This document shows, piece after piece, positions 1 to 8,594 of a stretch of 64,000 bases of DNA; the stretch's first letter is position 1, and every line of letters starts with the position of its first letter. This stretch comes from Chloroherpetonaceae bacterium (GTDB lineage Bacteria > Bacteroidota > Chlorobiia > Chlorobiales > Chloroherpetonaceae): positions 20,818-84,817 of the forward strand of contig JANQGG010000055.1 of NCBI GenBank assembly GCA_028277445.1, given 5' to 3'. The notes beneath the pieces were generated by a model that was not told the DNA's origin, ran no database searches, and saw only the letters and a program-made list of their open reading frames with translations. The position numbers were made by a program, and so were the translations under genes.

Positions 1-206
1 GAAGCCAGCATAAAAACAGTGCCTACCCAGGGAAACAAGGATAAGCCGCCAACCGATGAAATGACCGAAGGCATAATGGTGCTGGTAATCATTCCATCCA
101 TGGCTGCCAAAAACATGACAAATAGAATAGCCGTGGTTAGAATCTTTTGGCGAGCCTCTAAAGACAAATCACTTTTCAAAACTAATTTTTTAAAGGAATC
201 AATCAA
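1..206 (-). CDS. MFS drug exporter, N-terminal fragment (partial)
   Basis: The minus-strand reading frame runs off the left edge, so only about the first 68 residues are present. They show a short basic cytoplasmic start, then a first membrane helix ending in a MDGMITSTIMP stretch, which is the position of the D-x-T-I-V-N-x-A-L-P motif of the 14-helix DHA2 (EmrB/QacA) drug:proton antiporters. I chose the TTG at 206 as start because GGGAG sits 9 bases upstream on the minus strand; no in-frame ATG precedes it before a stop at 252-254. The substrate cannot be inferred from this part. The plus-strand reading frame over the same bases is only a shadow. Confidence 0.6.
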   Translation of the reverse strand, partial: MIDSFKKLVLKSDLSLEARQKILTTAILFVMFLAAMDGMITSTIMPSVISSVGGLSLFPWVGTVFMLA

Positions 207-338
207 TTTGCAGCGCTCCCAATTTTGTATAAGGGACTTATCAAGCTTTTTCTATGCATCATTTTCATTCTTAACTTACAGATAGTATTTCCAATCATGG
301 AAAATTACAGTTCCCTGAGCGCTAATTGAGAGGTATGC

Positions 339-409
339 TGAGCGGAGCCGAAGCATTAACGAAACACTGCCGAACAGAACATTTAAAATCGGCATTTCGG
401 CTCCGCTCA
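339..409. repeat. Inverted repeat, 14-base arms
   Basis: Arm TGAGCGGAGCCGAA at 339-352 is matched by its exact reverse complement at 396-409, with a 43-base spacer. It lies between divergent genes, so it is not placed as a terminator for either. It resembles the hairpin repeats elsewhere in the window, but the arm sequence is different. Confidence 0.6.
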
Positions 410-500
410 ATGACCGATTTTATTATTGTTACTGCCTGTTTGTTTTTTTGACTATTCACGCCAAAAATTTGCTCTCGCGATGATGCACGAGTACAGCTTT

Positions 501-524
501 AACAAAGGGTTGCAACCCCTTGTT
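501..524. repeat. 24-base palindromic repeat, copy 1
   Basis: Half-site AACAAAGGGTTG followed by CAACCCCTTGTT: one mismatched position relative to the perfect palindrome seen at 35763 and 63295. It is followed by the conserved one-sided tail TTCGAAGCCAC. Confidence 0.7.
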
Positions 525-917
525 TTCGAAGCCACCTCCGCTAGCGTTGGATAAAACACGTCATACCTATTTTTATCATTAACTCGTGATAACGTTCCGT
601 TAGTCGTTTATCATGTCAATTCTCTCAATCATTGCTTTTTCTGACTTTCCGTTTTACAATCCTAAATCGTATGAACGTCTTAACCGTTTAAATCGATTGA
701 TTTCTTAACCAATTGCTTCGGAAAGAAACTTTGAAAATACAAAATCATGTGCTTAATCCCCTTTACAGTAGATGCTTTTTTCTTGCAAAATCCTTTTTAT
801 TTCATGATAAATGTTGATAGATTAACGGTTACCAAAAAACGGATGTGCTTTAGATTTGGCTAAGCCTTCATAGAAGAATGGCATTCCTGTTATTAAAACG
901 CTTAACGAAAGAATACC

Positions 918-2867
918 ATGTCATCAAACTCAAATTCTTCTCATAACAAAATCAATTTTGGTAAATACCTCCCCAAAATCAATAGTCCTGAAGACCTGCG
1001 AAAGTTTGAGCCTTCAGAGCTGCAGGAAATTTCTCAAGAATGTCGGGAGTTTGTCATCGATATGATTTCTCAGAATGGCGGGCATTTTGGTTCCACACTG
1101 GGTGTTGCCGAATTATCCGTGGCATTACACTATGCCTATAACACGCCTTATGATAAACTCATCTGGGATGTGGGCCATCAGGCTTACATTCACAAAATTT
1201 TGACCGGCCGGCGCGATCTTTTTCACAGCAATCGCAAATACAAAGGAATATCCGGCTTTCCCAAGCGATGCGAAAGCGATTATGATGCCTTTGGCGTTGG
1301 TCATGCGTCTACCTCAATATCGGCTGCTGCGGGAATGGCTGTAGCCAGAGATCTGAACAACGAAGATTATAAGGTAGTCGCCGTAATTGGCGACGGTTCT
1401 TTGACGGGCGGATTAGCCTTTGAAGGGCTCAATCATTTAGGCCATTTAAAAACTGATGTGACCATTATTTTGAATGACAATTGCATGTCGATTGATCCGA
1501 ATGTCGGCGGGCTTAGAAATTACTTAACAGACTTTACAACGAACAGCACTTACAACAAACTTCGCCGCGACATATGGGAAACCTTATCGCGTTTTGATAA
1601 CGAAATCGGCTCTACGGCCAGGCGAGTGGTTCGCGGCATTGAAGACGGTTTAAAAGCCGCCCTTACGCCGGGTTCGTTTTTTGAAGCGCTTGGCTTCCGC
1701 TATTTTGGTCCTATAGATGGCCACGATGCCGAGCACTTGGCTAAAATTTTAAGCGAAGTTAAACAATTGCCCCATCCAAAGCTTCTTCATGTTAGTACCG
1801 TAAAAGGTAAAGGCTTCAAACCGGCCGAAGAAAATCAAACCAAATGGCATGCGGCCAGTGGCGCTTTTGATCGCGTAACCGGTGATGCATCAGCCAAGTC
1901 AAAACAATCTTCGCCGCCAAAATACCAGGATGTATTTGGAAAAGCGATGGTGGAGCTGGCTCAGAAAAATAAAGATCTGGTAGGCATCACAGCCGCGATG
2001 CCGTCGGGAACGTCCTTAAGCATGCTTCGTGATTCTCTTCCCGAGCAATTTTATGATGTTGGCATTGCCGAAGGCCATGCCGTTACATTTGCCGCCGGAC
2101 TTGCCACCCAGGGATTTCATCCGGTTTGTGCCATTTACTCATCCTTTCTCCAACGTGCGTTTGATCATGTCATCCATGATGTGGCCTTGCAAAATCTTCC
2201 GGTAATTTTCTGTTTGGATCGTGCCGGGTTTGCCGGAGCTGACGGCCCAACGCATCACGGCACGTTTGATCTCTCTTATCTTCGAATGATTCCGAACATC
2301 GCCATCATGGCGCCAATGAACGAACAGGAACTTCGGGACATGCTTTACACTGCTTCGCTCTATAAATCCGGGCCAATTGCCATTCGATACCCCAGAGGCA
2401 ACGCTACGGGAATGGATGTTCGCCAGGATTTTGAAAAAATGGATATTGGAAAAGGCGAGATATTAAAGGATGGCGAAGACATCGCGATTCTTTCTATCGG
2501 CGTGATGAGCAACCACGCATTACAAGCCGCTGACATCCTAAACGCCGAAGGCGCTAATCCTTTGGTTGCCAATATGCGTTTTGTAAAGCCTCTTGATACC
2601 AATCTAATTGATGCCATTTGCGAACGCTTCCCAAGGATTGTAACTATTGAAGAAAATTCCATTGTGGGAGGTTTTGGCAGCGGCGTGCTTGAATACATTC
2701 AATCCAAACAATATCGCAACCAGGTTCTCACACTGGGCATTCCCGATCGCTTTATTAGTCATGGCAGTTCAGGAGAATTGTACCAGGAAATTGGATTGGA
2801 TCCCGCGAGTTTAGCCAAAAAAATCCTGGAGTTTTCACACTCCGAAGACCTTGTTGGTTTGGACTAA
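918..2867 (+). CDS. dxs: 1-deoxy-D-xylulose-5-phosphate synthase
   Basis: Condenses pyruvate and glyceraldehyde 3-phosphate to 1-deoxy-D-xylulose 5-phosphate using thiamine diphosphate. This is the first step of the MEP isoprenoid pathway, which feeds quinones, carotenoids, undecaprenyl carriers and the bacteriochlorophyll tails of a phototroph. The 649-residue length is normal. Visible are DVGHQAY (about 84-90), the thiamine diphosphate motif GDGSLTGG (158-165) with its NDN (186-188), and the transketolase-type pyrimidine domain with DRAGFAGADGPTHHG in the second half, then a C-terminal transketolase domain. ATG at 918 has only a weak GAAAG upstream, but no better start exists. A terminator hairpin follows at 2877-2898. 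Cytoplasmic. Confidence 0.97.
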   Translation: MSSNSNSSHNKINFGKYLPKINSPEDLRKFEPSELQEISQECREFVIDMISQNGGHFGSTLGVAELSVALHYAYNTPYDKLIWDVGHQAYIHKILTGRRDLFHSNRKYKGISGFPKRCESDYDAFGVGHASTSISAAAGMAVARDLNNEDYKVVAVIGDGSLTGGLAFEGLNHLGHLKTDVTIILNDNCMSIDPNVGGLRNYLTDFTTNSTYNKLRRDIWETLSRFDNEIGSTARRVVRGIEDGLKAALTPGSFFEALGFRYFGPIDGHDAEHLAKILSEVKQLPHPKLLHVSTVKGKGFKPAEENQTKWHAASGAFDRVTGDASAKSKQSSPPKYQDVFGKAMVELAQKNKDLVGITAAMPSGTSLSMLRDSLPEQFYDVGIAEGHAVTFAAGLATQGFHPVCAIYSSFLQRAFDHVIHDVALQNLPVIFCLDRAGFAGADGPTHHGTFDLSYLRMIPNIAIMAPMNEQELRDMLYTASLYKSGPIAIRYPRGNATGMDVRQDFEKMDIGKGEILKDGEDIAILSIGVMSNHALQAADILNAEGANPLVANMRFVKPLDTNLIDAICERFPRIVTIEENSIVGGFGSGVLEYIQSKQYRNQVLTLGIPDRFISHGSSGELYQEIGLDPASLAKKILEFSHSEDLVGLD

Positions 2868-2876
2868 TCAAAACAA

Positions 2877-2898
2877 AAAGCCGGTTTATGCCGGCTTT
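2877..2898 (+). terminator. Rho-independent terminator after dxs
   Basis: Perfect AAAGCCGG / CCGGCTTT stem with a 6-base loop, 10 bases after the dxs stop, followed by TCTCATTTT. It could also serve pgpA reading the other way, where the strand shows an oligo-T after the stem. Confidence 0.8.
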
Positions 2899-2987
2899 CT
2901 CATTTTAGATATTTCGATTTGATCTTGCCATTCAAACAGCGCTAGCAGTTACATCTGAAAATCTTCATAACTGTTGGCTGTGTTTGC

Positions 2988-3470
2988 TTAGATCAGTTTA
3001 AACCCGAACTGACTGTAATTGCTGGTTACCCAAAAAATTAAATGGCAACACAGATTCGCATAAATGCCCGCCATAACATCGTCCATCATAACGCCAAATC
3101 CTTTGGGTAATTTCTGCAGCTTATTTATCGGTTCGATTTTTAAAATATCAAATACGCGAAAACTGATAAATGCAATGGATATTGCCGCAAAGGTTTTAGG
3201 TAACATAAATAGCGCAATCCACTGTCCCACCACTTCATCAATGGTTACTTCAGAAGGATCGTGGCCGTAAAATTCTTCAAGTGTTGTGCTCGCCCAAATA
3301 CCGAGTATTAAAAACAACACAATCATCGACGCTAAAATTAACGGATCGCTAAAATGCGGTACATACCAATAAATGAGGATTGCCAGCAAGCTACCGAACG
3401 ATCCTGACGCAAAAGGGATATAGCCGGTACCAAAACTGGTACCAAAGACTTTTGCAAGGAATATTTTCAT
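2988..3470 (-). CDS. pgpA: Phosphatidylglycerophosphatase A
   Basis: Dephosphorylates phosphatidylglycerol phosphate to phosphatidylglycerol at the inner membrane. The 160 residues match the family length. The N-terminal GTGYIPFASGSFGSLLA, the acidic DEVVGQW segment and the GFGVMMDDVMAG motif with paired aspartates near the C-terminus are the family's conserved, metal-binding regions. Hydrophobic helices lie between them. The gene starts 8 bases after the pgsA stop, so enzymes for successive steps of phosphatidylglycerol synthesis are co-transcribed. Confidence 0.93.
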   Translation of the reverse strand: MKIFLAKVFGTSFGTGYIPFASGSFGSLLAILIYWYVPHFSDPLILASMIVLFLILGIWASTTLEEFYGHDPSEVTIDEVVGQWIALFMLPKTFAAISIAFISFRVFDILKIEPINKLQKLPKGFGVMMDDVMAGIYANLCCHLIFWVTSNYSQFGFKLI

Positions 3471-3478
3471 ACTAAATG

Positions 3479-4102
3479 TTATATAATCGCTTTAAGTGAT
3501 GAATGAAAACTCAGGTAGGCGTCTCGAATGACAGGCCAATTAACAATAACATAAGAAATGCCAGTATAAAATGTAAAAAAGGTTAAGGCCAACATCATGT
3601 AGTCTATCCAAACCGATTCCAACGCATTTTTCATGAGCATGGAAAATGTCGGATCAAAAAAAGCATCTTGTTTTAAAAACATTAACAGCAAAATGGCATA
3701 CGCGAATATATTCTGAAAAAAGGTTTTAATCTTTGCAGACTTACTGGTAATAATGGGTTTGTTTTTACGCTCGGCATTGATTCTTAAGACCGTGACCAAA
3801 AAATCACGTGCGGCAATAACCAAAACCATCCAAAGGGCAACATACCCATGAAAAACATAAACCAAAAATGCCGTTGTAATTAATATTTTATCGGCTAATG
3901 GATCCATAAATGCCCCCCAGCGAGTCACGACGCCATATTTTCTGGCATGATAACCATCATAGAGATCGGTTAATGAGGCGATTAAAAACACAATAACGCC
4001 CCATAATATCATGTATGGATCTTCAGACAAAATCAACCATGCAAACACTGGCGTTAAGAGAATTCGTAATACGGTTAATTGATTGGGTAAGGTCATTTGC
4101 AT
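3479..4102 (-). CDS. pgsA: CDP-diacylglycerol--glycerol-3-phosphate 3-phosphatidyltransferase
   Basis: Integral membrane enzyme that transfers the phosphatidyl group from CDP-diacylglycerol to glycerol 3-phosphate, giving phosphatidylglycerol phosphate. The CDP-alcohol phosphotransferase signature DG-x2-AR-x8-G-x3-D-x3-D is complete (DGYHAR followed by GAFMDPLAD, about residues 49-71). Several hydrophobic helices span the remaining sequence. 207 residues is slightly longer than many PgsA. Start ATG 4102; an in-frame ATG lies two codons later and neither has a clear ribosome site. First gene of the pgsA-pgpA pair, 67 bases downstream of mutS2. Confidence 0.93.
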   Translation of the reverse strand: MQMTLPNQLTVLRILLTPVFAWLILSEDPYMILWGVIVFLIASLTDLYDGYHARKYGVVTRWGAFMDPLADKILITTAFLVYVFHGYVALWMVLVIAARDFLVTVLRINAERKNKPIITSKSAKIKTFFQNIFAYAILLLMFLKQDAFFDPTFSMLMKNALESVWIDYMMLALTFFTFYTGISYVIVNWPVIRDAYLSFHSSLKAII

Positions 4103-4169
4103 GTTTGATCAGCAATTTTTTTTAGTAACATAATTCTTTTTAAAACGAAATGAAAATATCAAACCCCGC

Positions 4170-6542
4170 TTAAGCCTTTAAATTAACGATAGTTACTCCA
4201 ACGCCGCCTTCATTTAGATTGCCTAAACGAAACGAACCAACTCTAACATCTCGCTTCAAAGCTTCATTGACTTTTTTGCGCAAAGCGCCTGTTCCTTTTC
4301 CATGAATAATTTCAACCTGATTTAGGTGACAAGATAATGCTTTTTCAAAAAAACGATCAATTTCATACAAGGCTTCATCGCCCGTCTGACCCCTTAAATC
4401 CAACTGATGACTTACCGTTGTGTAATCTACATCTCTCTTAACCGAAACCGATACTGAAGCCGATTGGGATTCCGGCTCAGTTTTACCGCCAACTTTTCGC
4501 AGGTTTCTCAATTGCGTCTTCATTCTGAACTGGCCAAACTCCACGCTGGCCTCTTCCCCATGAATATCTTTAATGACGCCCTTCGTACTGGAATCGAGCA
4601 ATGTTACCTGATCGCCTGGCTCAAACTGGGAAATTGACTGAGAAGCCACAAGTTCATCCAAAAGCTTCGATTCTTCTTTGGCCATTTCCAATCGCTTTTT
4701 CTCAATGATTTTACGGCTCTTTTTGGCCGTATCCTGCTTGGCTTCGGAGGATTTGATTTCCTCTAAGAGGTTTTTTACCAGTTTATCGGCCTGGGCAAGC
4801 ACATGTTTGTTTTCCTGAATGCCTTTCTTCTTGATCTCTTTACGTTGTTTTTCAGCTTCAGTAACCTTTTGCTTTAGCTCGTCTTTGAGTTTCTCATTTT
4901 CTTTGATCAATTGCCGAACGTTCAGTCGATCTTTTTCAACCGATTGAAACTCGCGGCTTAAATCGGAAATTAATTGTTCCAAATTTTGCCGGTTTTCCCC
5001 AATCAATGTTTTTGCGTGTTTTAACAATTGGGGCGGGTACTGCATGCGTCGCGCCATTTCCAGAGCAAAACTGTTTCCGGGAAGTCCGGCAATAAACTGG
5101 TAAGTTGGCCGCAAATCGTAGGCATCGTATTGCATAGAGCCATTCATAATCCCTTCCCGTTCATGAGCAAATGCCTTCAACGAGCCCTGATGCGTGGTAA
5201 CACAAACCAGAGCCTTGCGCTTTAAAAAGCTTTCCAGAATCGCTGTTGCCAGCGCACCACCTTCTTCGGGATCAGTACCTGAGCAGATCTCATCGATCAA
5301 AACCAGGCTTTGCGCCGAGGCCTCATCCAGAATATGTTTGATGTTGGTTAAATGCGAGCTAAAGGTTGAAAGGTCATTTTCAATGGATTGTTCATCGCCG
5401 ATTTCAACATATATATTATCAAACAAAGGTATAACGCTATCTTCACGACACGGGATCAAAAAAACCTGTTTTAACAATCCCGCTAAAAGACCAAGAGTTT
5501 TCATTGCCACCGATTTTCCACCGGCATTTGGCCCGGTTATAACAAGCACGCGTTTTTGGCTATCCATTTCCACTGTTAGTGGAATGGTTTGCTTGTGATG
5601 CTTCGTGTTCGAGATCAAAAGCCATAAATGATAGGCGTCATAAAGTTTCAGGGTGTTTTCCCGCGAAATGTTCGGAAGCACACAATCCATAGCCAGGGCT
5701 AATTTTGCTTTGGCATAAATGGCATCAAACTGCATTAAAATATCCTGATTTAAACGAAGGTTCGGAAGCTCTTTTTGCAGCGCGTGCGACATTTCCCTTA
5801 ACAATCGCTCAATTTCCCGGACTTCCTGGATTTCAAGATCGCGTATTTCATTATTGATCGCCAGGGTTTCCGATGGTTCAATAAAAACCGTTTGACCGGA
5901 TTGCGAAATATCGTGGATAAATCCCTGGATTTTATATTTGTATTCAACCCGAAATCCCAAAACCAAACGAGAGTTCCGAATGGTTACGCCGTCATCCATT
6001 AAAAGATTGTCTTCGGCATATTTTCGTTGAAGCGACTCCATTTTACGGCGCAGGGCCTCGCGGCTTCGTTGCAACTTTCCCCGGATATATGCCAACGCAT
6101 CGCTGGCCGTTGTTTTGATCTCGCCATTATCTTCAACAAGCTGCCGGATCTCATACTGAAGCGTTTTTTCAAACCAAATGGTTTCGGTCAGTGAATTCAG
6201 AAACGGATATATCTCTTTACGGTTGAACACAAACCGCTTGATTTGGCTGGCCGCTTTTAATCCGGCTGAAACGCTCAATAGTTCTTTGGGTTGAAGAAAA
6301 TGCGCTTCAACATTGAGTTTTGAAAGGATGGGTCGGGTATCGGGTAAAATTTCGATGGGTAAATCTTCTTCTGCCGCCAAAAGCGCTTTGCAATCCTGAA
6401 CTTTGTTTAATTCTTCCTGGAGCTTATCATAATCATTAATGTTGGGTTGATCTCTTAAGGCGTCTCTGCCCATTTCAGACATACAAAATCGCTCGGTATA
6501 AGCAACAATCTTATCAATTTCTAATTTTTGGTTTAAATCCAT
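4170..6542 (-). CDS. mutS2: Endonuclease MutS2 (Smr domain)
   Basis: MutS-family ATPase without the mismatch-recognition domain. Family members act on branched DNA and in ribosome-collision rescue. The 790 residues show a MutS core and lever region (1-320), Walker A GPNAGGKS at about 337-344, a Walker B/DEICSGTDPEEGG segment near 415-428, a long charged coiled coil (about 520-630), a KOW-like segment, and a C-terminal Smr domain with LDLRG and HGKGTGALR. All catalytic motifs look intact. It is divergent from pdxJ, with 154 bases between starts. Confidence 0.96.
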   Translation of the reverse strand: MDLNQKLEIDKIVAYTERFCMSEMGRDALRDQPNINDYDKLQEELNKVQDCKALLAAEEDLPIEILPDTRPILSKLNVEAHFLQPKELLSVSAGLKAASQIKRFVFNRKEIYPFLNSLTETIWFEKTLQYEIRQLVEDNGEIKTTASDALAYIRGKLQRSREALRRKMESLQRKYAEDNLLMDDGVTIRNSRLVLGFRVEYKYKIQGFIHDISQSGQTVFIEPSETLAINNEIRDLEIQEVREIERLLREMSHALQKELPNLRLNQDILMQFDAIYAKAKLALAMDCVLPNISRENTLKLYDAYHLWLLISNTKHHKQTIPLTVEMDSQKRVLVITGPNAGGKSVAMKTLGLLAGLLKQVFLIPCREDSVIPLFDNIYVEIGDEQSIENDLSTFSSHLTNIKHILDEASAQSLVLIDEICSGTDPEEGGALATAILESFLKRKALVCVTTHQGSLKAFAHEREGIMNGSMQYDAYDLRPTYQFIAGLPGNSFALEMARRMQYPPQLLKHAKTLIGENRQNLEQLISDLSREFQSVEKDRLNVRQLIKENEKLKDELKQKVTEAEKQRKEIKKKGIQENKHVLAQADKLVKNLLEEIKSSEAKQDTAKKSRKIIEKKRLEMAKEESKLLDELVASQSISQFEPGDQVTLLDSSTKGVIKDIHGEEASVEFGQFRMKTQLRNLRKVGGKTEPESQSASVSVSVKRDVDYTTVSHQLDLRGQTGDEALYEIDRFFEKALSCHLNQVEIIHGKGTGALRKKVNEALKRDVRVGSFRLGNLNEGGVGVTIVNLKA

Positions 6543-6696
6543 ACGTAAAGCGAATGATTAAAAATCTTATATTATCAATCTTATTAAAAACCCATTTGCA
6601 CGAATAACTCTGGAAAAAGCGTTTATCGAAGCATGATTTTGAAAATTTGCCTGGATAATATATGCTCTTTTAACCAAATTTAACTGTTAAGAAGTA

Positions 6697-7407
6697 ATGA
6701 AACTTGCTGTAAATATTGACCACATTGCCACTTTAAGAAATGCCAGACTGGCCGAAGAACCCGACCCGGTAACAGCTGCACATTTAGCCGAACTTGCCGG
6801 CGCTTCAGGAATCGTTTGCCATTTGCGTGAAGATAGGCGGCACATTAAAGATCGCGATTTACAACTTTTGCGCGAAACCATCAAAACAAAATTGGATCTT
6901 GAAATGGCCATGACTCACGAAATGAAGGAGATTGCCATAAAAACAAAACCCGACCTGGTAACTCTTGTTCCTGAAAAACGGGAGGAATTAACTACTGAAG
7001 GCGGTTTGGATGTTATGGGATTTCAGCAAGAACTGCGTGGATTTATCTCGGATTTAAAAGAGGCTGGCATTCCCACAAGTTTGTTTATTGAACCCACAAC
7101 CCAGGCCATTACCGTTTCGGCTGAGCTTGGCGCCGATTTTGTTGAGCTGCATACCGGCAAGTATTCCCTTTTAACCAAAGAAACTGAAATTGAAGCCGAA
7201 TTAGAGCGATTGCAAAATGCCGCTCATATCGCAAAAACATTTAATCTAAGGGTTGTTGCCGGTCATGGTTTAAATTACCAAAATACACCAGCCATTAAAT
7301 CCATAAAAGAAATTGAAGAAGTTAGCATTGGCCATGCCTTAATTGCGCGCGCGGCATTGTTTGGCATGGAAAAGGCCGTCAAAGACATGCTGAAACTCTT
7401 AAACTAA
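6697..7407 (+). CDS. pdxJ: Pyridoxine 5'-phosphate synthase
   Basis: Condenses 3-amino-2-oxopropyl phosphate with deoxyxylulose 5-phosphate to pyridoxine 5'-phosphate, the last ring-forming step of DXP-dependent vitamin B6 synthesis. Its sugar substrate is the product of Dxs, encoded 4 kb upstream. The 236-residue TIM barrel begins with the hallmark [15 protein letters not shown] and contains [28 protein letters not shown] and the C-terminal HGLNY and [10 protein letters not shown] phosphate-binding segments. ATG at 6697. The gene is complete. Confidence 0.96.
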   Translation: MKLAVNIDHIATLRNARLAEEPDPVTAAHLAELAGASGIVCHLREDRRHIKDRDLQLLRETIKTKLDLEMAMTHEMKEIAIKTKPDLVTLVPEKREELTTEGGLDVMGFQQELRGFISDLKEAGIPTSLFIEPTTQAITVSAELGADFVELHTGKYSLLTKETEIEAELERLQNAAHIAKTFNLRVVAGHGLNYQNTPAIKSIKEIEEVSIGHALIARAALFGMEKAVKDMLKLLN

Positions 7408-7415
7408 ATCTCCTG

Positions 7416-7872
7416 ATGCAGAGAGATGATTTCATGCAAAAAGCCATCGATTTAGCCAAAAAGAATGTTTTATCCAATAATGGCGGTCCGTTTGCCGCCA
7501 TTATCGTTAAAGACCATACCATTTTGGCAAGCGGATGCAATGTTGTTACAACCGCCAACGATCCAACGGCTCATGCCGAAATCACCTGTATCAGAAATGC
7601 TTGTCAAGAGTTGCAGACGTTTGATCTTTCGGGTTGTGATCTATACGCCACATGCGAGCCTTGCCCGATGTGTTTGGGTGCGTCTTAAACAAGTGTTTTA
7701 CGCCGCAACCAGGCACGATGCTGCCGAAGCCGGGTTTAACGATGCCTTTATTTATGAAGAGCTATCTCGAAAACAGGAAAACAGAACCATTTTGTTTGAA
7801 CAATGTTTAAGGCAAAATGCTTTGGAAGTTTTTTCAGCCTGGAAAACACATCCTTATAAAACACATTATTAA
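7416..7872 (+). pseudogene. CMP/dCMP-type nucleoside (guanine-like) deaminase, frameshifted
   Basis: The first frame (7416-7688) encodes about 90 residues of a zinc cytidine-deaminase fold protein, with HAE (proton shuttle and zinc ligand) and PCPMC (two zinc cysteines). It reaches LGAS and then a stop. A second frame takes over at about 7681 and reads RLKQVFYAATRHDAAEAGFNDAFIYEEL to a stop at 7872, which is exactly the expected second half of guanine/nucleoside deaminases. Family members have an I-Y-W-A segment between LGA and the arginine. Its absence plus the frame change implies a deletion of about 14 bases at 7680/7681. It is either a recent pseudogene or an assembly error. It sits 8 bases after pdxJ and its stop overlaps the rdgB start. 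Confidence 0.85.
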
Positions 7873-8543
7873 TGACAAAAAACCGTTCTAAAATTAAATT
7901 TGTTCTGGCAACTCATAATGCCGATAAAGTCAAAGAAATCTGTCAGGTTCTTGGCGACTTATCCGATTGTTTAATGATCAGTTCAGCGATTGATTATCCT
8001 GATCTTGTGCCTGCAGAAGAAACCGAACTCACGCTGGAAGGCAATGCTTTAAAAAAAGCTCACGTGATTTTTAAACAGCTATCTCACCCTGATGAAGATT
8101 TATTAGTGATGGCAGACGATACCGGATTGGAGGTTGAGGCTTTGGGTGGCGCCCCGGGAGTTTTTTCAGCGCGCTATGCCTGCGATATTACTCCGAAACC
8201 AACGTATAATGATAATGTTCAAAAGATGCTTCGTGAAATGACAAACCAATCCAACAGGGATGCTCGTTTTAGAACGGCCATTGCATTAATCGGCAACCTA
8301 AACTTTGGAAAACAGTCTAAGGGTTCATATTTTGAACGAACCTTTGAAGGGGAAGTCAATGGTACGATTACCCATGAAAAAATTGGCGACACCGGTTTTG
8401 GTTATGACCCAATTTTTAAAGTCGCTTCACTGGGCAAAACATTCGCTGAACTTAGTATTGAAGAAAAAAATCGAGTTAGCCACAGGGGATTAGCATTAAA
8501 GGCATTAGCGGCTTATTTAAGCACAACCCTGAATTGTAATTAG
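7872..8543 (+). CDS. rdgB: XTP/dITP diphosphatase (RdgB/HAM1)
   Basis: Hydrolyses non-canonical purine triphosphates (ITP, XTP and deoxy forms) to monophosphates, keeping deaminated bases out of nucleic acids. Recognised by the N-terminal VLATHNADKVKEI, by ADDTGLEVEALGGAPGVFSARYA with the catalytic acidic residues, by GFGYDPIF, and by the C-terminal KNRVSHRG. 223 residues is within range. The ATG at 7872 overlaps the preceding stop (TAATG), so translation is probably coupled to the upstream deaminase frame. A purine deaminase next to a deaminated-purine phosphatase makes functional sense. Confidence 0.95.
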   Translation: MTKNRSKIKFVLATHNADKVKEICQVLGDLSDCLMISSAIDYPDLVPAEETELTLEGNALKKAHVIFKQLSHPDEDLLVMADDTGLEVEALGGAPGVFSARYACDITPKPTYNDNVQKMLREMTNQSNRDARFRTAIALIGNLNFGKQSKGSYFERTFEGEVNGTITHEKIGDTGFGYDPIFKVASLGKTFAELSIEEKNRVSHRGLALKALAAYLSTTLNCN

Positions 8544-8594
8544 CCAATTCTTCATTAATGTGTTGCAATGATTTTTAGCTTTATTTAAAACATT

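Larger units (their letters stand above)
207..917. repeat. Gene-free region with dispersed repeats (cluster A)
   Basis: This 0.7 kb stretch between the divergent MFS and dxs genes holds no credible gene. It contains a 14-base inverted repeat (339-352 with 396-409, arm TGAGCGGAGCCGAA). At 501-524 there is a copy of the window's 24-base palindrome, with one mismatch, followed by the TTCGAAGCCAC tail that accompanies other copies. Bases 440-480 resemble a stretch near 63490-63530. From about 570 to 917 I see only AT-rich DNA, presumably including the dxs promoter. Confidence 0.6.

Noticed and set aside
19..285. Plus-strand open frame of 88 residues at the left edge
   Set aside because: It is antisense to the MFS exporter N-terminus, which has a recognisable first-helix motif and a ribosome site on the minus strand.
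5194..5598. 134-residue plus-strand frame inside mutS2
   Set aside because: Shadow of the MutS2 ATPase region on the opposite strand.
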